In this document: positions 1-12,717 of the stretch, one piece after another
How the letters are laid out: each line of letters starts with the position of its first letter
Position numbering within the stretch: position 1 is the first letter of the stretch
Assembly: GCF_026745355.1 (NCBI RefSeq)
Contig: NC_079210.1
Span: 3,154,636-3,218,635 of the forward strand
Direction: 5' to 3'
Length of the DNA: 64,000 bases
DNA from: Beta vulgaris subsp. vulgaris
Taxonomy: Eukaryota; Streptophyta; Magnoliopsida; Caryophyllales; Amaranthaceae
The notes under the pieces: model-generated
What the model was told of the DNA's origin: nothing
The model's database searches: none
Seen by the model: the letters and a program-made list of their open reading frames with translations, nothing else
Program-made: the position numbers and the translations under genes

Positions 1-2050
1 TTAATTCAGTATCCACTATAACTTGATTGTTGATTAGTTTCTTATTATCATTTCTTAGACTCCTTTATAATATATGGACACTAATAAGACTACAAATGAA
101 ACTAAAACATATTACATGCATTAAGTATCCACTTTATTTCATTTAGTAACCAGTTTAGGTTTATTTGTGATCACTTTAACTCAATTCTCCATCCGTTAAG
201 TGAGAAGTTTAAAATTCAATTACTTACTGCTTTCTACAAGGCTAAACAAGTTCTCATTGAAACATACTGCTCTCCTAATGAATTGTCATTTGGGTTCTTG
301 TTATTTGAAAGATGCTTAATTTTTCGGCAGTTTATTTCATTAAGTAACTAGTTTACTTCCTTATGTGACCACTTTAAGTTCATTGGGTGCCACTTTATTT
401 ATTTATTTTTAAGCATTTTAAATCATTTGATTTTCACTTTAAATGAATTTGCTGTATAATCTGATTTCACTTATTTTTTTTTTGTTATTTGACTTTTATT
501 TTCTGCATAACCCTTTGATCAAGCTCGATTGAAGTTGGGGATGACCTAGATGTTTGCTACAACATGCACACAAGAGCTCAAAAAGAGTGCAAGAGAGAAC
601 TTTGAACCTACACAAGACGGATCGCCAACAATGACTCAACTGTTTGAAAATCCAGAAGTGTTGAAGCAAATTGATGAGATCGAGAAGCTACTACAAACAA
701 TTGAGAAAGCAATTGCAGACATGCCCTCATTTGACTTGGGTATACTTGGGCTCCACGACATACCACCCAAAAACACAACAACCTCAAATTCCCACCAAGC
801 AAGCAGATGAAGCTAATCAAACGTTTTGCAGGAGATCGAAAAGACACCAACACGTACCAAACACAACCATTGTAGTTTTGCAAAATTTGCGAAAACCATC
901 TCCACTGAAGCAAAACTCTCATGTGAAGGAATCCGAACCATTGTAGTAGAACTTTATGTAATTAGTAGAAGTACAAACAAAATAATTACCACTGGTTTGT
1001 TATATGCAATATTATGCTAGAGCGGTACTGAACTTTATGTTCTATTTACAAGTTATGTTGATTAGTAAGTTTTATGTTCTTAAGTGACTATTATATGTCA
1101 ATTAGAGACCATGATATGCCAATTAGTCACTATTTTATGTTGACTTTAGATTTCTTCAAGTTAGAGACTACTATACTCCATTTGATGCTTGTTAAAATTA
1201 GTCACCTATTCATTTGCTAATTACTTTAATTTAGACTCATATTGAATGTCACTACTGACAAAATTAACAAAATATTGAAAAAATAGAAACCTTGCTTATT
1301 TCAATAAATAACTACTTGAATTCATTAAGGGACTAATTTAAATTTAGGGCCTAAATTAAAGTTGACTCCAAATCAATTTTACAACTAAACAGTTCAAGTT
1401 AGTGAAAAATATTGTTGAACAACTAATAAAATTGTAATTAGTTACTAGTTTAACATTTTGAAACTAAATGAATCCATTATAGGACTACTATAAATAATTT
1501 AAAAAACACAAAGTTGAACATCTAATATATTTCAATAAAGTCACTATTTAAATTCATTTGGTACCTAATTTAAGCTAATTGGTGCCCACTTTAATATATT
1601 TACTGAATATTTAAGAAATTAAACGACAAAATACATAATAATAATGGAGAAACTTCAATTGTGAAATGGAAAGAACCAAGTATATTTATTACCATAGTCA
1701 CTAACAAAAAATCACTCTAATTACATGTGTGAGTTCCTAAATGTTAAAAATAATAATAAGTGACCAACAACAACCATTGTGTTACCAACATAAATCATCA
1801 TGTGACCATTATAATCATTCAAGAAGTTACAATAATCTAGCAGGAGGAGTGTAAGCACCAAACTCCTTTGCTGCATTAGAAACAACAGCAGCTTTCCTGA
1901 CTCACTTTTGCTTCTCTCAAGACCTGATTTTGGCCTCACACTTCTTCCCCCGATTTTGAACTGAGGAGGATCAATAACAGTGATAAACATGAACCATCGC
2001 CGGCGGAGGAGGAACGATCATCACTCTAGGATCGGCGGCAGGAATCATGC
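1..2050. repeat. AT-rich region with many degenerate short repeats, probable transposon remnant
   Basis: No gene recognised. The stretch is filled with degenerate copies of short motifs of the kind 'gtgaccacttta', 'agtaactagttta' and 'ttagtcactatt', for example around 122-175, 335-400, 1081-1145, 1197, 1537-1593 and 1760-1810, in both orientations. Spaced short repeats of this kind are typical of the subterminal regions of plant DNA transposons; assigning a family is inference, because no terminal inverted repeats or TSD were found. An open frame at 550-810 encodes 86 aa (it includes DMPSFDLGILG) and may be a remnant of a transposon-carried gene. I do not recognise it securely. Confidence 0.35.
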
Positions 2051-2329
2051 TCGGCAGGAATCGACTTCTTTGGCACAAATTTCGGCGCCTGCGCATTGAG
2101 TTTACTCGAGGACGAGTTCCTCAACAACAACAATCCACAAGACACGAAATCATTCTCTTCAATATACAAATCATTCTACTCAATCGAATCTAAACATCGA
2201 AGAACCCTAAAACCTCTTCGTTCTGAACACTTACCTTCAATTCTTACTCGTTATCCTCAATTTCGATTCTAGATTTAACTCTTTAGTCTTTACCTTAGAA
2301 TCACCGATTTTTCTCTCTTCATTATTGCT

Positions 2330-2512
2330 TCAACGTGGACTAAATCTCTTCGATTCATCGATTTGTCGAGGTCGAAGTTTTTCGCAGGGAATGAATTGAC
2401 GATTTTGGTGGCGAATTGCCGGAATTTGATGGCGTTGGATTTGACAAATGCGACAGAGTTGCTGATGCAGCTAATCTGGAGAAGTTGTGGTTAGAGAGGT
2501 GTAAAATTGAGG
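2330..2512 (+). pseudogene. F-box/LRR-repeat protein (FBL3-like) gene fragment, frameshifted
   Basis: Translation from 2339 reads TKSLRFIDLSRSKFF, then LVANCRNLMALDLTNATEL. After a frame change near 2460 it continues ADAANLEKLWLERCKI. This is the leucine-rich-repeat pattern of plant F-box/LRR-repeat protein 3 relatives (leucine spacing, NATE motif, LERLxLxRCK continuation). No F-box, start codon or further repeats were found, and the original frame ends at a TAG soon after the shift. It therefore looks like a short captured or relic gene piece inside TE-like sequence. Family assignment is from remembered motif similarity. Confidence 0.55.
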
Positions 2513-2520
2513 TTGGGCTT

Positions 2521-2666
2521 CTCTATTAGAATTGGGCCTGGGCTAGTCTAACTTTAATGTTAAAGGTAGGCAGTCTTTCTAGATAATTTGTTTCTCTATT
2601 AGAATTGGGCCTGGGCTAGTCTAACTTTAATGTTAAAGTTAGGTAGTCTTTCTAGATAATTTGTGT
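2521..2666. repeat. 73-bp tandem direct duplication (2 copies)
   Basis: A unit beginning 'ctctattagaattgggcct' at 2521 is repeated from 2594 with only about two differences (aaaggtaggc versus aaagttaggt). The period is 73 bp. It lies directly downstream of the F-box/LRR fragment. Confidence 0.9.
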
Positions 2667-4200
2667 AGATATAACTACTTTGAGTACCAATATCTTAGCA
2701 AAAATGACCATAATTAAGATGGGAGTCCAATCAGTCATAGATAGAAATTTAAGAAGGCCTCTCCAGTCCCGTGTAATAGCACTAGAGGTGATCGTGAGCG
2801 AGTCTGGACTAGAAATGGGTCAAGCTTACTCCAAAAATTTGTCAAGCGGGTCGGGAATCGCAAACGGGTATGTTTTTTTGCCTCTATTCGCCCTTTTATT
2901 AGTGGACGAACCGACGCAGGTAAAGTGTAAACAGGCGTCTAAAATACTTTTTTATGGGAAAAAAAAACATGCGCCATAGTTGTCTGACAAGTGAAACTTA
3001 TATCAAGAAAAAAAAATACTTTTAAGGCAATGATAATTAATATTAAAAAATTATGTAATATTCAATTGTCAATGAGCATTAAAAAAATTATGAAAAAAGA
3101 TATTAATTTAAGTGAAAAGGAAAATATAAGAGTGGAATTAAAATTTGAAATATATCCGAATGAACATTCAAAATAATGGAGATTATGCTTTGATACATGT
3201 CAACGAGTTGTAAATTGTGACAGTAGTAACATTTAATATAATTTGTGGAATACATAATACTAAAAGTTAACCGGCCGGACGAGCTTGTTCATTCGATACT
3301 TTTTATTGCGGCTACGCTCCCGTCAACGTTAACGAATGGACTTGTCTCATATAAATTTCCAGTTTTTTTCAAAAAGCTATCCGAACCTGCCTAATTTTGC
3401 GAATCGGATGGGTGGACCTATTGGCTATTGAGCTATCCCACGGTCCTGCCTAGGGGTGCTTATCGAGTTGAGCCCGAACTCTTGTTAGTTCGGCTCGTGT
3501 TCAATTAAGTTTATTTGAACTCGAGCCGAGTTTGAAACTTGCCGAACCGAGCTGAGTTTTGACCAAGCGTTGACCGATCCATTATTCAGGTGTTCACAAA
3601 TAAGTTTGACCTATTATTATCTTTATTTTACTTGTCTTCTTTATGTTTCTTTTTTGAATATTTTTGTTTTTTGAATTTATTGTTTGACAATAAAACTATT
3701 GTGTAATATTTAGAATAAATACATTCATGTAAACATATATAATACATTATTTCCATATATAAAAAAGTAACTGAGCGTGTTCACGAGTTTTTCAAGCTGA
3801 ACTTGTCATAACTTAGTTCGGCTCATCAAAGTTTTGAGCCGATTCGAACTCAAGCGGAGCCACAACGAATCGAGCTTTGAACAAATTTTGACAAAGGTGA
3901 ACTCAAACTGTTCATGAACACGAAGACAGTTCAAAGTACAAAGAAATCCTTAATACTCGTGAACACCTTAATACTTTAGTGTAAGCAAATACCTTAATAC
4001 TTAATAATGGTAATATTAGTAAGCACTCAGCAACGCTCTGATCCTCTTAAAACTGTAACGGTACACAAACAAGAGTTTTGATGGTGGAAAAAGATTAAAA
4101 ACATAAGAGTTGTACAAATCTATCCATATTATAGGTGACCACGTAGTCCATAGGACATAGGTATAAGCATTAACAGGTGGAATGAATAGTTTTTGTCTTC
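2667..4200. repeat. Gene-free stretch with hAT-MITE-like relics
   Basis: No coding gene recognised. Around 2780-3450 and 3452-3930 the sequence has the composition of plant non-autonomous hAT elements: a 'taggggtg' start near 3452, followed by repeated 'gagccgag', 'gttcggctc' and 'cgagctttgaac' words with internal inverted symmetry. I could not define both ends or a target-site duplication, so boundaries are approximate. Confidence 0.35.
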
Positions 4201-4259
4201 CAGCAACCCTTTTGGCTCCCTCCAGCTAGGCAACTGCGTTTTCAGTCCTTTGACTCCCA

Positions 4260-5501
4260 ACTTCTCTCTCTCTCTAATCTCTCTATCTTGATTTTGACCC
4301 ATTTTTCCTTTTCCTTTGCTTGCTTTTCTACCCCTTTTCTTCTTCCTTTTTCTACTACCAGAATTATACTATATACTTCCCAGTATTTGCAAAACTATAA
4401 TTTCACTTCATTCTCAAATTTGCTTCTTTCTTCACTGTTTTTCACCCATTTCTTTTTATGGCTTTCCTCCATTGTTAACAAATTAAGCTTCCTTCAATTG
4501 GATCCCTAGATTTTTCAACCCACCAAACCATTTTTGTTGAAAACTTGGGTAATTGGAAAAAAAAGACAAAAAAAGGAACACCCTTTTGTCTTCCTGTTCA
4601 CATTTGGGTTGAACAATTAGAAATATTTTGTGGGTTTTTTTTTTTTTTTTTGTCATTGAATTCATTTATTTGGGTTTGAATTCTTCAAAATCACTCCTCC
4701 TTTAAAGTTGTGACCTTTTTGGGTGAATTGCTTGCTTTAGGTCTACATTGGCCTATTTTCTATGCTAATTGAGTTTGTTTTGGGTGTAAAGCAAGCCTTT
4801 TGTTTGCTATTCTGTGTTCTGAAGGAAGAAGATCAAGGAGGTTAGATTTGATTTCATCATCTTGCTAAAAAGGTAAATGCTTTCCTTCACTCATTAAACT
4901 ACTCTTTGATTTTCCTTTTATTTTTTCTATGCTTTTTGTAGTTGTATTTTCCTCCTTGTATTTGACCTTTTTTTTTTTCTTTTCTTTTGACTTCAATCAC
5001 AAGTGATGCTAACTCTGAGTTTGATCTCTTTAGTGTATAGATTTGGAAATGTGGTTCATGTGCCAGATTTTTATGTGGAATTCTTACTTAGCATTTATCT
5101 GCTGGAAGTAAAGTATAGGTTTTTCTTTTCACTATGTTGCAATTACATATTTGAGATCCATGTAATGGATTAAAGGTTAAACAGCTGTATAAAATGTTCC
5201 CTTTTGTTCTATTATCAAGAATGTGATATCTGTTGGCACCTTTTGCAATATCTGTTCCAAAATTCACATTACTGTATTATATTGTTAAATTTGGCCCTTT
5301 TTCTGAATTTGTCTTGGGTCAGATGGGTGGAAATTGTTTTTTTTTTTTTGTTGCTGATGGACTATTGGACATTATGGGGATGTAAAATCTGAAGCCAAAT
5401 TTTATGGTGTAGCAGGTGAAGATGTGTAGATTGTACAAATTATAGAGTCTATTAAGGGCAGGCTGAGCTAATCTGGCTTTGGTATTGATAGAAGATTAGC
5501 G
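4260..5501 (+). promoter_or_regulatory. Probable 5' UTR with intron of the receptor-like kinase gene
   Basis: A CT-rich stretch (repeated 'ctctct' at about 4264-4290) looks like a plant transcribed leader. A good donor, ag|gtaaat, lies at 4872/4873. Candidate acceptors are at 5415 (gtagcag) and 5461 (gggcag), upstream of the ATG at 5502. The leader probably carries a roughly 540-590-bp intron, which is common in plant kinase genes. Inferred from splice signals only. Confidence 0.4.
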
Positions 5502-8500
5502 ATGTCATCCAATGGCTCATTGAGTGCAAAACTTTCACAGAAGACAGCTCTGGGTCTGAAGCTGTGGGTTTTAATTGGTTTATGTGTTGGTTTGTTTATA
5601 GTTGTTATTCTTTGTATCTTGTCTGTATGGGTCACATTCCGGAGGAAATCAAGAAGGCGGCTGGATAGGTTCTCCCATTCTCAGATTCCGAATGTTACAA
5701 AGGATATAAGGGTTGATAGAATTGGGGCGCCAGTTCCTCGTGATCGTCATGATAGCTTATCTCTCCATGTACATGATAAATCGAGCGACAGAAATTCAGG
5801 AAAGATGTTTGCTCATTTGGGTAGGAGCAAGTCCAGTGATGTCGACACAATGAGCCAGTGCAGTTCGATGCATCCCCACGATAGGGCGTATAGCTCACAG
5901 TCTGGGGAAGATGGAAGTTTTGGCACTATTCCGAAGAATGCTTCATTATCTTATGGCGTTGTTACAGCTTCTCCTTTAATTGGTTTGCCAGAGATATCAC
6001 ATCTTGGTTGGGGACACTGGTTTACTCTTAGAGATCTTCAAATGTCAACAAATCATTTTTCTCCAAATAATATTATAGGGGAGGGCGGTTATGGTGTCGT
6101 CTATAAAGGGTTGTTAGTCAATGGAACCGAAGTAGCTGTTAAGAGACTTGTCAACAATTTGTAAGTATATCTTGAATTTACTAGCTTACAGAGGAGGCTT
6201 ACATATATTGATGGCTTTTAATGATCAGTCTGCACTTGATTGGTTTTTCAACAGGGGACAAGCCGAGAAAGAATTTAGCGTAGAAGTCGAAGCAATAGGT
6301 CATGTTCGACACAAGAATTTGGTGCGGCTTTTGGGCTATTGCATTGAAGGAGTTCATAGGTGACTCACCATGTCTCTTGATGTCAAAATATCGTTCTTCC
6401 ATGATCATGGATACTGACTGCCTTGTGTATATTTTGTATAAATTACATACTGCTATTAGTCATAATATGTCCCAGTTACAAGTCAGATTTTGATTTTGGG
6501 TGTTCAGGATGCTTGTTTATGAATATGTCAACAATGGCAACTTGGAAGAATGGCTTCATGGAGCTATGCGTCAACAGGGTACCCTTACTTGGGAGGCTCG
6601 CATCAAGGTTCTTCTTGGGACCGCTAAGGCGTAAGTATACTATTAAAACTCAGTGTTCTTAGTGAAAATGTAGTATGAAATATCTATTATTGGTGAATTT
6701 TTATCTGAGAAAGATTGTGCTAATGGACATACTTTGGATTTGATGAGCGGGTTTTGTAAGATTCCTAGCAAGTATATCTCGAGGCTATTGTAAGTTAATA
6801 ATGCTATCAAATTGTGTTTGTTGGTTGCAGGCTTGCCTATCTGCACGAGTCAATAGAACCGAAAGTTGTTCATCGAGACATAAAAGCAAGCAATATTTTG
6901 ATTGATACTGATTTCAATGCCAAAGTTTCTGATTTTGGATTGGCAAAGCTCTTGGATTCAGGAGAAAGTCATATAACCACTAGAGTAATGGGGACTTTTG
7001 GGTTAGTCTCATAATAATGTTCAATCTTTATAAGCTGTAATGCTTCTACTTTCAAGCAATTAATTGCTATCACTTTCACAAACTATAGGTATGTGGCACC
7101 AGAATATGCAAATAGTGGGTTGTTGAACGAGAAGAGTGACATTTACAGTTTTGGCGTTTTGCTTTTAGAAGCCATAACTGGAAGGGACCCTGTAGATTAT
7201 AGCCGGCCTGCCAATGAGGTATCAGAATTTATGCTTTCATTAATGCTCATTCCTTCTGCAAATTCACTTGTCACTGTATTTTTTCTTAATTCTCTGCCAA
7301 TAAACCCCATTTAAGCATAACGTTGTATGCAGTGTCCTCCCTAATAATAGTAAAAATGACTTTAGAAAATAGATACAGCAAATTCTGCACAATTCTTCTT
7401 GATTAATGATTAGCTTCTCTTTTTCTTATGACAGGTCAATCTTGTAGAATGGCTAAAAGTCATGGTGGGGACTAGAAGGTCTGAGGAAGTCGTGGATCCA
7501 AACCTTGAAGTAAAACCTACAACTCGTGGTCTGAAACGTGCTCTTCTGGTAGCTCTTAGGTGTATAGATCCTGACCCTGAAAAAAGACCCAAAATGAGTC
7601 AGGTTGTCAGAATGCTAGAGGCTGACGATGTTCCGAACCGCGAGGTACTCTACTCTAACTCTCATTGACAGCTGCCTATGACTGAGTGCATTTTCTAGAT
7701 CTAAACAATTTTTTTGTAATCAATGCTCTTTCCCCATATATCTTAAACTGTCAATCATTTGTAATTTAAGTCATCCAACAATGTCTCCTGCTAATGTAAT
7801 TTCACATTCAGTTTTGACGTTACTCCCAGGTTCTGCTTTTCAGAATAATTTTTGTTTGTTTTCACAGTTTGACCATACAAGTGGTAGGAACTAGGTAGGG
7901 ACTATTTGATTAGGAAGTGCCATGAATTAAGTATTGTGGAATTCCCTTATGCCCATACACAGACTGTTGGTGAAGTTGCTTATGATAATGCTACTTTGAG
8001 GATGAGGTATATGTTAATGTTGTAGCCTTGTAGTATTATGAAGACTATAGAGGACAGAACTTTCAAGTCAAGGACATGTAATTAGAAAACAAGCAAAATA
8101 TTTGATGGATTATGCCAATATTGTCAATGGCCCTTATGGCTGGCTTTGGAGTGTCGAGAAAGATGTTTATAGCCTGCTTTGTCTACGACAAATCAACCGT
8201 AAAGATTTAATGAAGATTATGAATGAAAATGTTGACGTGCAAGATGCCACTAGTTAGGACCTAAGTATAGTATAAATCCTAGATTACCAATTTTTACCAT
8301 CATATCATAGTGATGGTACTGTCAATCGCCCTTATGGCTGGTTTTGCAGTGTCGAGAAAGATGTTGAATATCCTGCTTTGTCTACAACAAATCAACCGAG
8401 AAGATTGAATGAAGATTATGAATGGAAAATGTTGACGTGCAAGATACCACTAGTTAGGACCTAAGTTGAGTTAAATCCTAGATTACCAATTTTTACCATC

Positions 8501-11430
8501 ATATCATAGTGAATGAAGGTCATAGGCTCAGAGCACCAAGAAAATACTGAATGAAGGTCAAAACCATGCGGATCTGTAGTAGAGAAGCAGAGTAGAAGCA
8601 AAAGGGTAGAACAGTATATGGGCTTGCATTATCCGATGGCCATGCGTTGCTGTGTGACATATCACTACTGTGTCGAATTAAGGAGACAGGTACGCACAAA
8701 GCATTTTGCTGGGCCATGCAGAAGCCTAGTGCTAAAAATCGTCTTTCACGTGTTTCTGATGTTGCTTGCAGAATAAGTTCCGATGTTTGAAAATAGCATG
8801 CTTTTGGTAAGCATGATTACTATGATGTATTTATTGTTTAGCTTGGAGAATAAGTTGGATATTGATAGATAAATTTTTGAGATGTGGTTGGTGGTAGATA
8901 ACATGTGAGATTTCCCAAGCTTTGGAATTTGTTTTAGGTAGCTTTAGATTTTACTGGATCTAGAAATTTCTCATGTCATTTATATTATCAAATAATGAGT
9001 ATTAGGAAGAAAAGCAATAGAAATAGAGGTGGACAGGGAAGAAGAATATTTTTAGGTCATGAACTGCAGCAAGCCCCAGAAATTTTAGGCTAGTACGAGG
9101 TGCAAATATTCTTGGATATTGTTTCATAACCACACTTTCCTCTTATTTTGAATTTCCAAGTCTCTGCTTTCTTTTCATCTTCATGAACTGCAGTTCTTGT
9201 TGGCGGTCTTTTCCTCTTCCTATGTTGAGGGCAATAATTGTTAGCTTCAATAACTTTGTGAGTGTTACTTTTAGTATCTGACCAACAAAGTATTACTTTA
9301 TTTTGATGCTTCTGTATAATTGGAGCCTAACACTTTGTTTGGAGCATTTTGTGTCAGTTCTGAAGTATATCAGTTTATTAGGTCGTAAATTGTACTCCCT
9401 CTGTCCCATAATATAGTGCTTATTTTCTTTTTCGAGGTCGAAATTTAAGATCTTTCACCAACTCATTAATAGATACCAAAAGAACATGCACATGTAAGAT
9501 CTTGCTAGAATCGCTTTAATGTGTACTTTCATATTATCAACTTTTCATATATTTATTTAATATGAAATTGAAATTATAGACGGTCAAAGGTATATTATAG
9601 GACGGAAGGAGTATTTTTAAGGTTGTTGAATTCCTTCTTGCTGCTTTCTGTTGTGATGGTTTTGTTATTTTCTGTCCGTAAGCCAACTTCTGTAATGATC
9701 AGCATCCTGTTTTTCTTCTAATGTACTCTATTACTAGTAGTTTACTACTTATCAGTTATCCCATTAAAAACAAGTTTTGTTTGTAAGCTCAACCCATATT
9801 TCCGTGTCTAAAACAAAATGCTTACAACTTGGATGTCCGAGATGCTCTGAATTTTAGAACTGGTTGTCTTTATCAGTTTGTAAATCTCCTGTATGAATAA
9901 TTCATGTTGACAAAAGTTTTGCTCAATGCGCACTATCCGACTTCTCATGAGCTAGAAGTGGTTTCTCAACCTGAGAAGCTGAAAGCTCAGACATGTACTA
10001 GTTTTGAGAAATAGCAAAATGGTTTGGGAGCTCTCGGATATAGAAAGCCAAGCTGTGAAGCTCCTTGACATGTTGGTCAATGTCTGTCCTCCATATATTG
10101 TTATCAGGGTTCAAAGGAACCAAATTGTGTCTGCCTGTTCAATCACAATTCACTATTTAAAAGTTGCTAGGGCTTCCTTCGTTAGAATGGTGCCAGAATA
10201 TGCAAAATTCCTATCATAATGTCAAGGGGGATTCATGTAAGATGGGACACCCTAAAGATAATGTTTACATTTCTTCTCTTTCATTACTTTTACCAACTCT
10301 ACTAACTTTCCTCCATGGGACCTGATGTCCTGTGATCCTCTACGCAACTTAATTCTAATGTTTATCCTAGTCTTCTTGCTTAGCACCTAGAAACGCTTGC
10401 TAATTGACTCTATGGAAAAGGGGTTGCATGCCACTTTGGGCGGTGACTTAGCAGCCTAGAAAGTCTCACTGAAAATAAAGTTTTTAGAATTGTCAAAAGT
10501 TGATGTTAATTGTTTGTGATGTCCAATTGCAACCTTGTCCACCCATAACCACAAGGTCTTGAAGAGCTATACTTGATCTACAAATATTCAAGGAGTAGGC
10601 GATTAGGCATAATTTTTGGATAGTTAAACTTATATTATGTTTTCAAAGGTTGATCTACAAGTTACATTACTTGTAAAGAAGCCTTATTGTATACTTTTTT
10701 ATTTGGACATGTTGATGCTGTGAGCTTCTCTCCAAGATTAATTCTTAACATTCACCTTGCTACTTTATTATTACTCCAGAAGAGACTTTTAAAGCATCAG
10801 TGTGACTCTTTTCTCCTTGCATACATACATGTGAACCATCCTATATAATTACCCTAGTGCCTTTGAACTCTTAAGGCTCCTATCTTGACCACGGTAGGGG
10901 GGCAGGGAATGTATGTGCCATGTGGCTTTGCCCTCAAATTTGCTAAGAGACTGTTTTTATTGGCTACTGAGTACTGATCCAGAAGACAACTTACTGGCAT
11001 ATTATCTCATGGCAAAGAGCGCACAGTTAAGTGCAGCACTTGATGTTTCTATCTGTACATATTCAACCAAAGTTCAGAAATGGCCCCATTTGAGAATCTT
11101 TCATTCTTTCAAATTCTGAACTTTGCTGCCAAGGAATTACAGAGAGTGACAAGAATGACTTGGACAAACATTAATCTCTCTTAGAAGTTGTATCTTACCG
11201 TTACTGTGATCAATTTATAGACCTTACACCTAAAGTTTTTCTACCATATGAGTTGAGATAATTTGACTTGAAAGTTATACTTTTTGCAGGACCGTAGGAA
11301 CAGAAAGAGCCGTACAACGAGCATGGAATTTGAGATTGCAAAGGAGACCTGTAGCTCAGTTGGTGATGAAATTAGTATTGTTAAAGTGGAAGATACTAAT
11401 AGCCATGCACCCAGTACAACTGAAGGATAG
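5502..11430 (+). CDS. Receptor-like serine/threonine protein kinase (At2g42960/At3g59110 type), 8 coding exons, 512 aa
   Basis: Membrane kinase with a very short N-terminal part and no ligand-binding ectodomain. Coding exons: 5502-6160, 6255-6359, 6508-6630, 6831-7001, 7089-7218, 7435-7644, 11290-11430. A 5' UTR intron probably adds one non-coding exon, and all listed junctions keep frame (1539 nt). One hydrophobic segment lies at about residues 19-46, followed by a basic stop-transfer RRKSRRR and a Ser-rich juxtamembrane region. The kinase domain starts near residue 186: glycine loop [11 protein letters not shown] (~193), lysine in VAVKRL (~212), catalytic HRDIKASN (310) and DFGLAKLL (330), then VAPEYAN. 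All catalytic residues are present, so it should be active. The tail [12 protein letters not shown] matches the family. The last intron (7645-11289) is unusually long and holds a MITE and a 198-bp duplication. Family is certain; the precise orthologue is not. Confidence 0.93.
8123..8515. repeat. About 198-bp tandem duplication inside the RLK intron
   Basis: The block starting 'gtcaatggcccttatggct' at 8123 recurs from 8321 as 'gtcaatcgcccttatggct' and runs through 'catatcatagtga' in both copies. The period is about 198 bp, with scattered substitutions and small indels. Confidence 0.85.
9395..9611. mobile_element. Stowaway-type (Tc1/mariner) MITE, 217 bp
   Basis: The left end CTCCCTCTGTCCCATAATAT and the inverted right end (reverse complement CTCCTTCCGTCCTATAATAT) are the classic Stowaway terminal repeats. 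The element is flanked by TA at 9393-9394 and 9612-9613, the expected target duplication. Confidence 0.92.
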
Positions 11431-12368
11431 CATCGGCTGTAACATGGCATAGCAAATATTGGTCATTTCCTCTAACCCAGAACATATATATATATATATG
11501 ATGCAGCCACTGATGTTCATGCTGAACAAATACTTACAAGTAACAACTATTGGCATTGGTTCCAGCTTTCCTGCTTGAATACTGGTGCCTCCATGGTAAA
11601 AATCGGTTCCGGGATCTTGCAGAATGACATGTTTCTTTATTTGACTTCCAGGAAGTGAGACGGCGGAAGCAGGTTGGTGAGAAACACACTTCTCTGATTG
11701 GAGATGCTACCTGGAGAAGAGCACCTATGTACAGATATGAAAATAGTGAAAGATCTTGCTGTTTTTTTCCTCATATTTTATATTTTTGAATTTATTGCTG
11801 ATGATTATCATTTATGTGGCATATTTCTCCCCTTGACTACATTCTTGAGGTGGGATGGTGGAGTCTTTGTGATTCTACCCGTTTTAGCTCACTTTTTTCA
11901 TCTTATGTTGTTTCGATTATGTATTTGAAAAACTTTCCTTTATAACTTATATTTGAAGATAATCTATACTCTTATCCACAATTTTTCTTCTGATTGATTA
12001 TTGTCTTGCCCGTCTTTCTATGTCTACCAATTCTAAACAATCTATTCCTGAAATTGATCTTTCATGGAACTTTTGATCTCTAAACAACAACTATTCTGAA
12101 TTTTTTTATCATGTTTATGTTGATGATGATATTATTGTAAATCTTGCATTTCATTTACTTTGTCTTGGAATGGCAGTCGAGTCGAGCAAATTTCTTTTAG
12201 GTGCTTGGGAGTAGGGGAAAGGTAAGATGTTGGCAAGTGAATCAAGGCTTGCTTGGCAGCAAATTATGTTATGGACTGTTGGGTAATGTTTCTCATGCAC
12301 ATCTTTACCTAATTTTCTTATCAATCATCCAACACTCGGGGATATACACATATAGGTACTCACTACAA
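11431..12368 (+). other. 3' flank/3' UTR of the receptor-like kinase, no gene
   Basis: Sequence after the TAG at 11430. A short TA microsatellite lies at about 11487-11500. The segment 11651-11735 opens with a possible acceptor (ttccag|gaagtgag) and could be an alternative or 3' UTR exon, but no protein family is recognisable. Confidence 0.35.
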
Positions 12369-12717
12369 AGGGTGTTCAGTTTGGATATCCGATCCGAAAT
12401 TGGATCGGGAAAAATGCGATCCAAAAAATTTCGGATCGTATTGGATCGGACATCCGAAATTTTCGGATCGGATATCCAAAAACTAAAACAAGGTGAAATT
12501 TTCAAAGGAAAAGTTCATAAAACAAGTTTCAGATCGGATTTGATCATCAGATATTTTAGATGTCCGCCCTTGAAAATGGATATTTCGGATCATATATTTG
12601 AAAATGAAAAATCCCGATTCGTAACCGGTCCGAAAATTTTCGGATATCTGATCCAAAATACCCTAAAACTAAAAAAGCGGATCGAATCGACCGGATCGAA
12701 TACTTTTGAACCACCCT
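12369..12717. mobile_element. hAT-like non-autonomous element, 349 bp
   Basis: The left end AGGGTGTTCAGTTTGGATAT is matched by the inverted right end AGGGTGGTTCAAAAGTAT. The flanking 8-mers, cactacaa at 12361-12368 and aattacaa at 12718-12725, agree at 6 of 8 positions and are plausibly a decayed 8-bp TSD. The interior is rich in 'ggatcgga' and 'ccgatcc' words that fold back on themselves. An apparent 172-codon frame across it is composition-driven. Confidence 0.65.

Larger units (their letters stand above)
7645..11289 (+). other. Long last intron of the receptor-like kinase gene
   Basis: The donor is gag|gtactc after VPNRE, and the acceptor ttttgcag precedes GACCGTAGG ([10 protein letters not shown]). 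It holds a two-copy tandem duplication (8123-8515) and a Stowaway MITE (9395-9611). The remainder shows no recognisable gene. Confidence 0.75.

Noticed and set aside
10004..10219. 71-codon frame in the kinase intron with KLLD and MVPEYAK, reminiscent of kinase exons 4-5
   Set aside because: Only a few residues match (KLLD, PEYA) and the nucleotide similarity is limited to about 14 bases around ccagaatatgcaaa. Not enough to call a duplicated exon.
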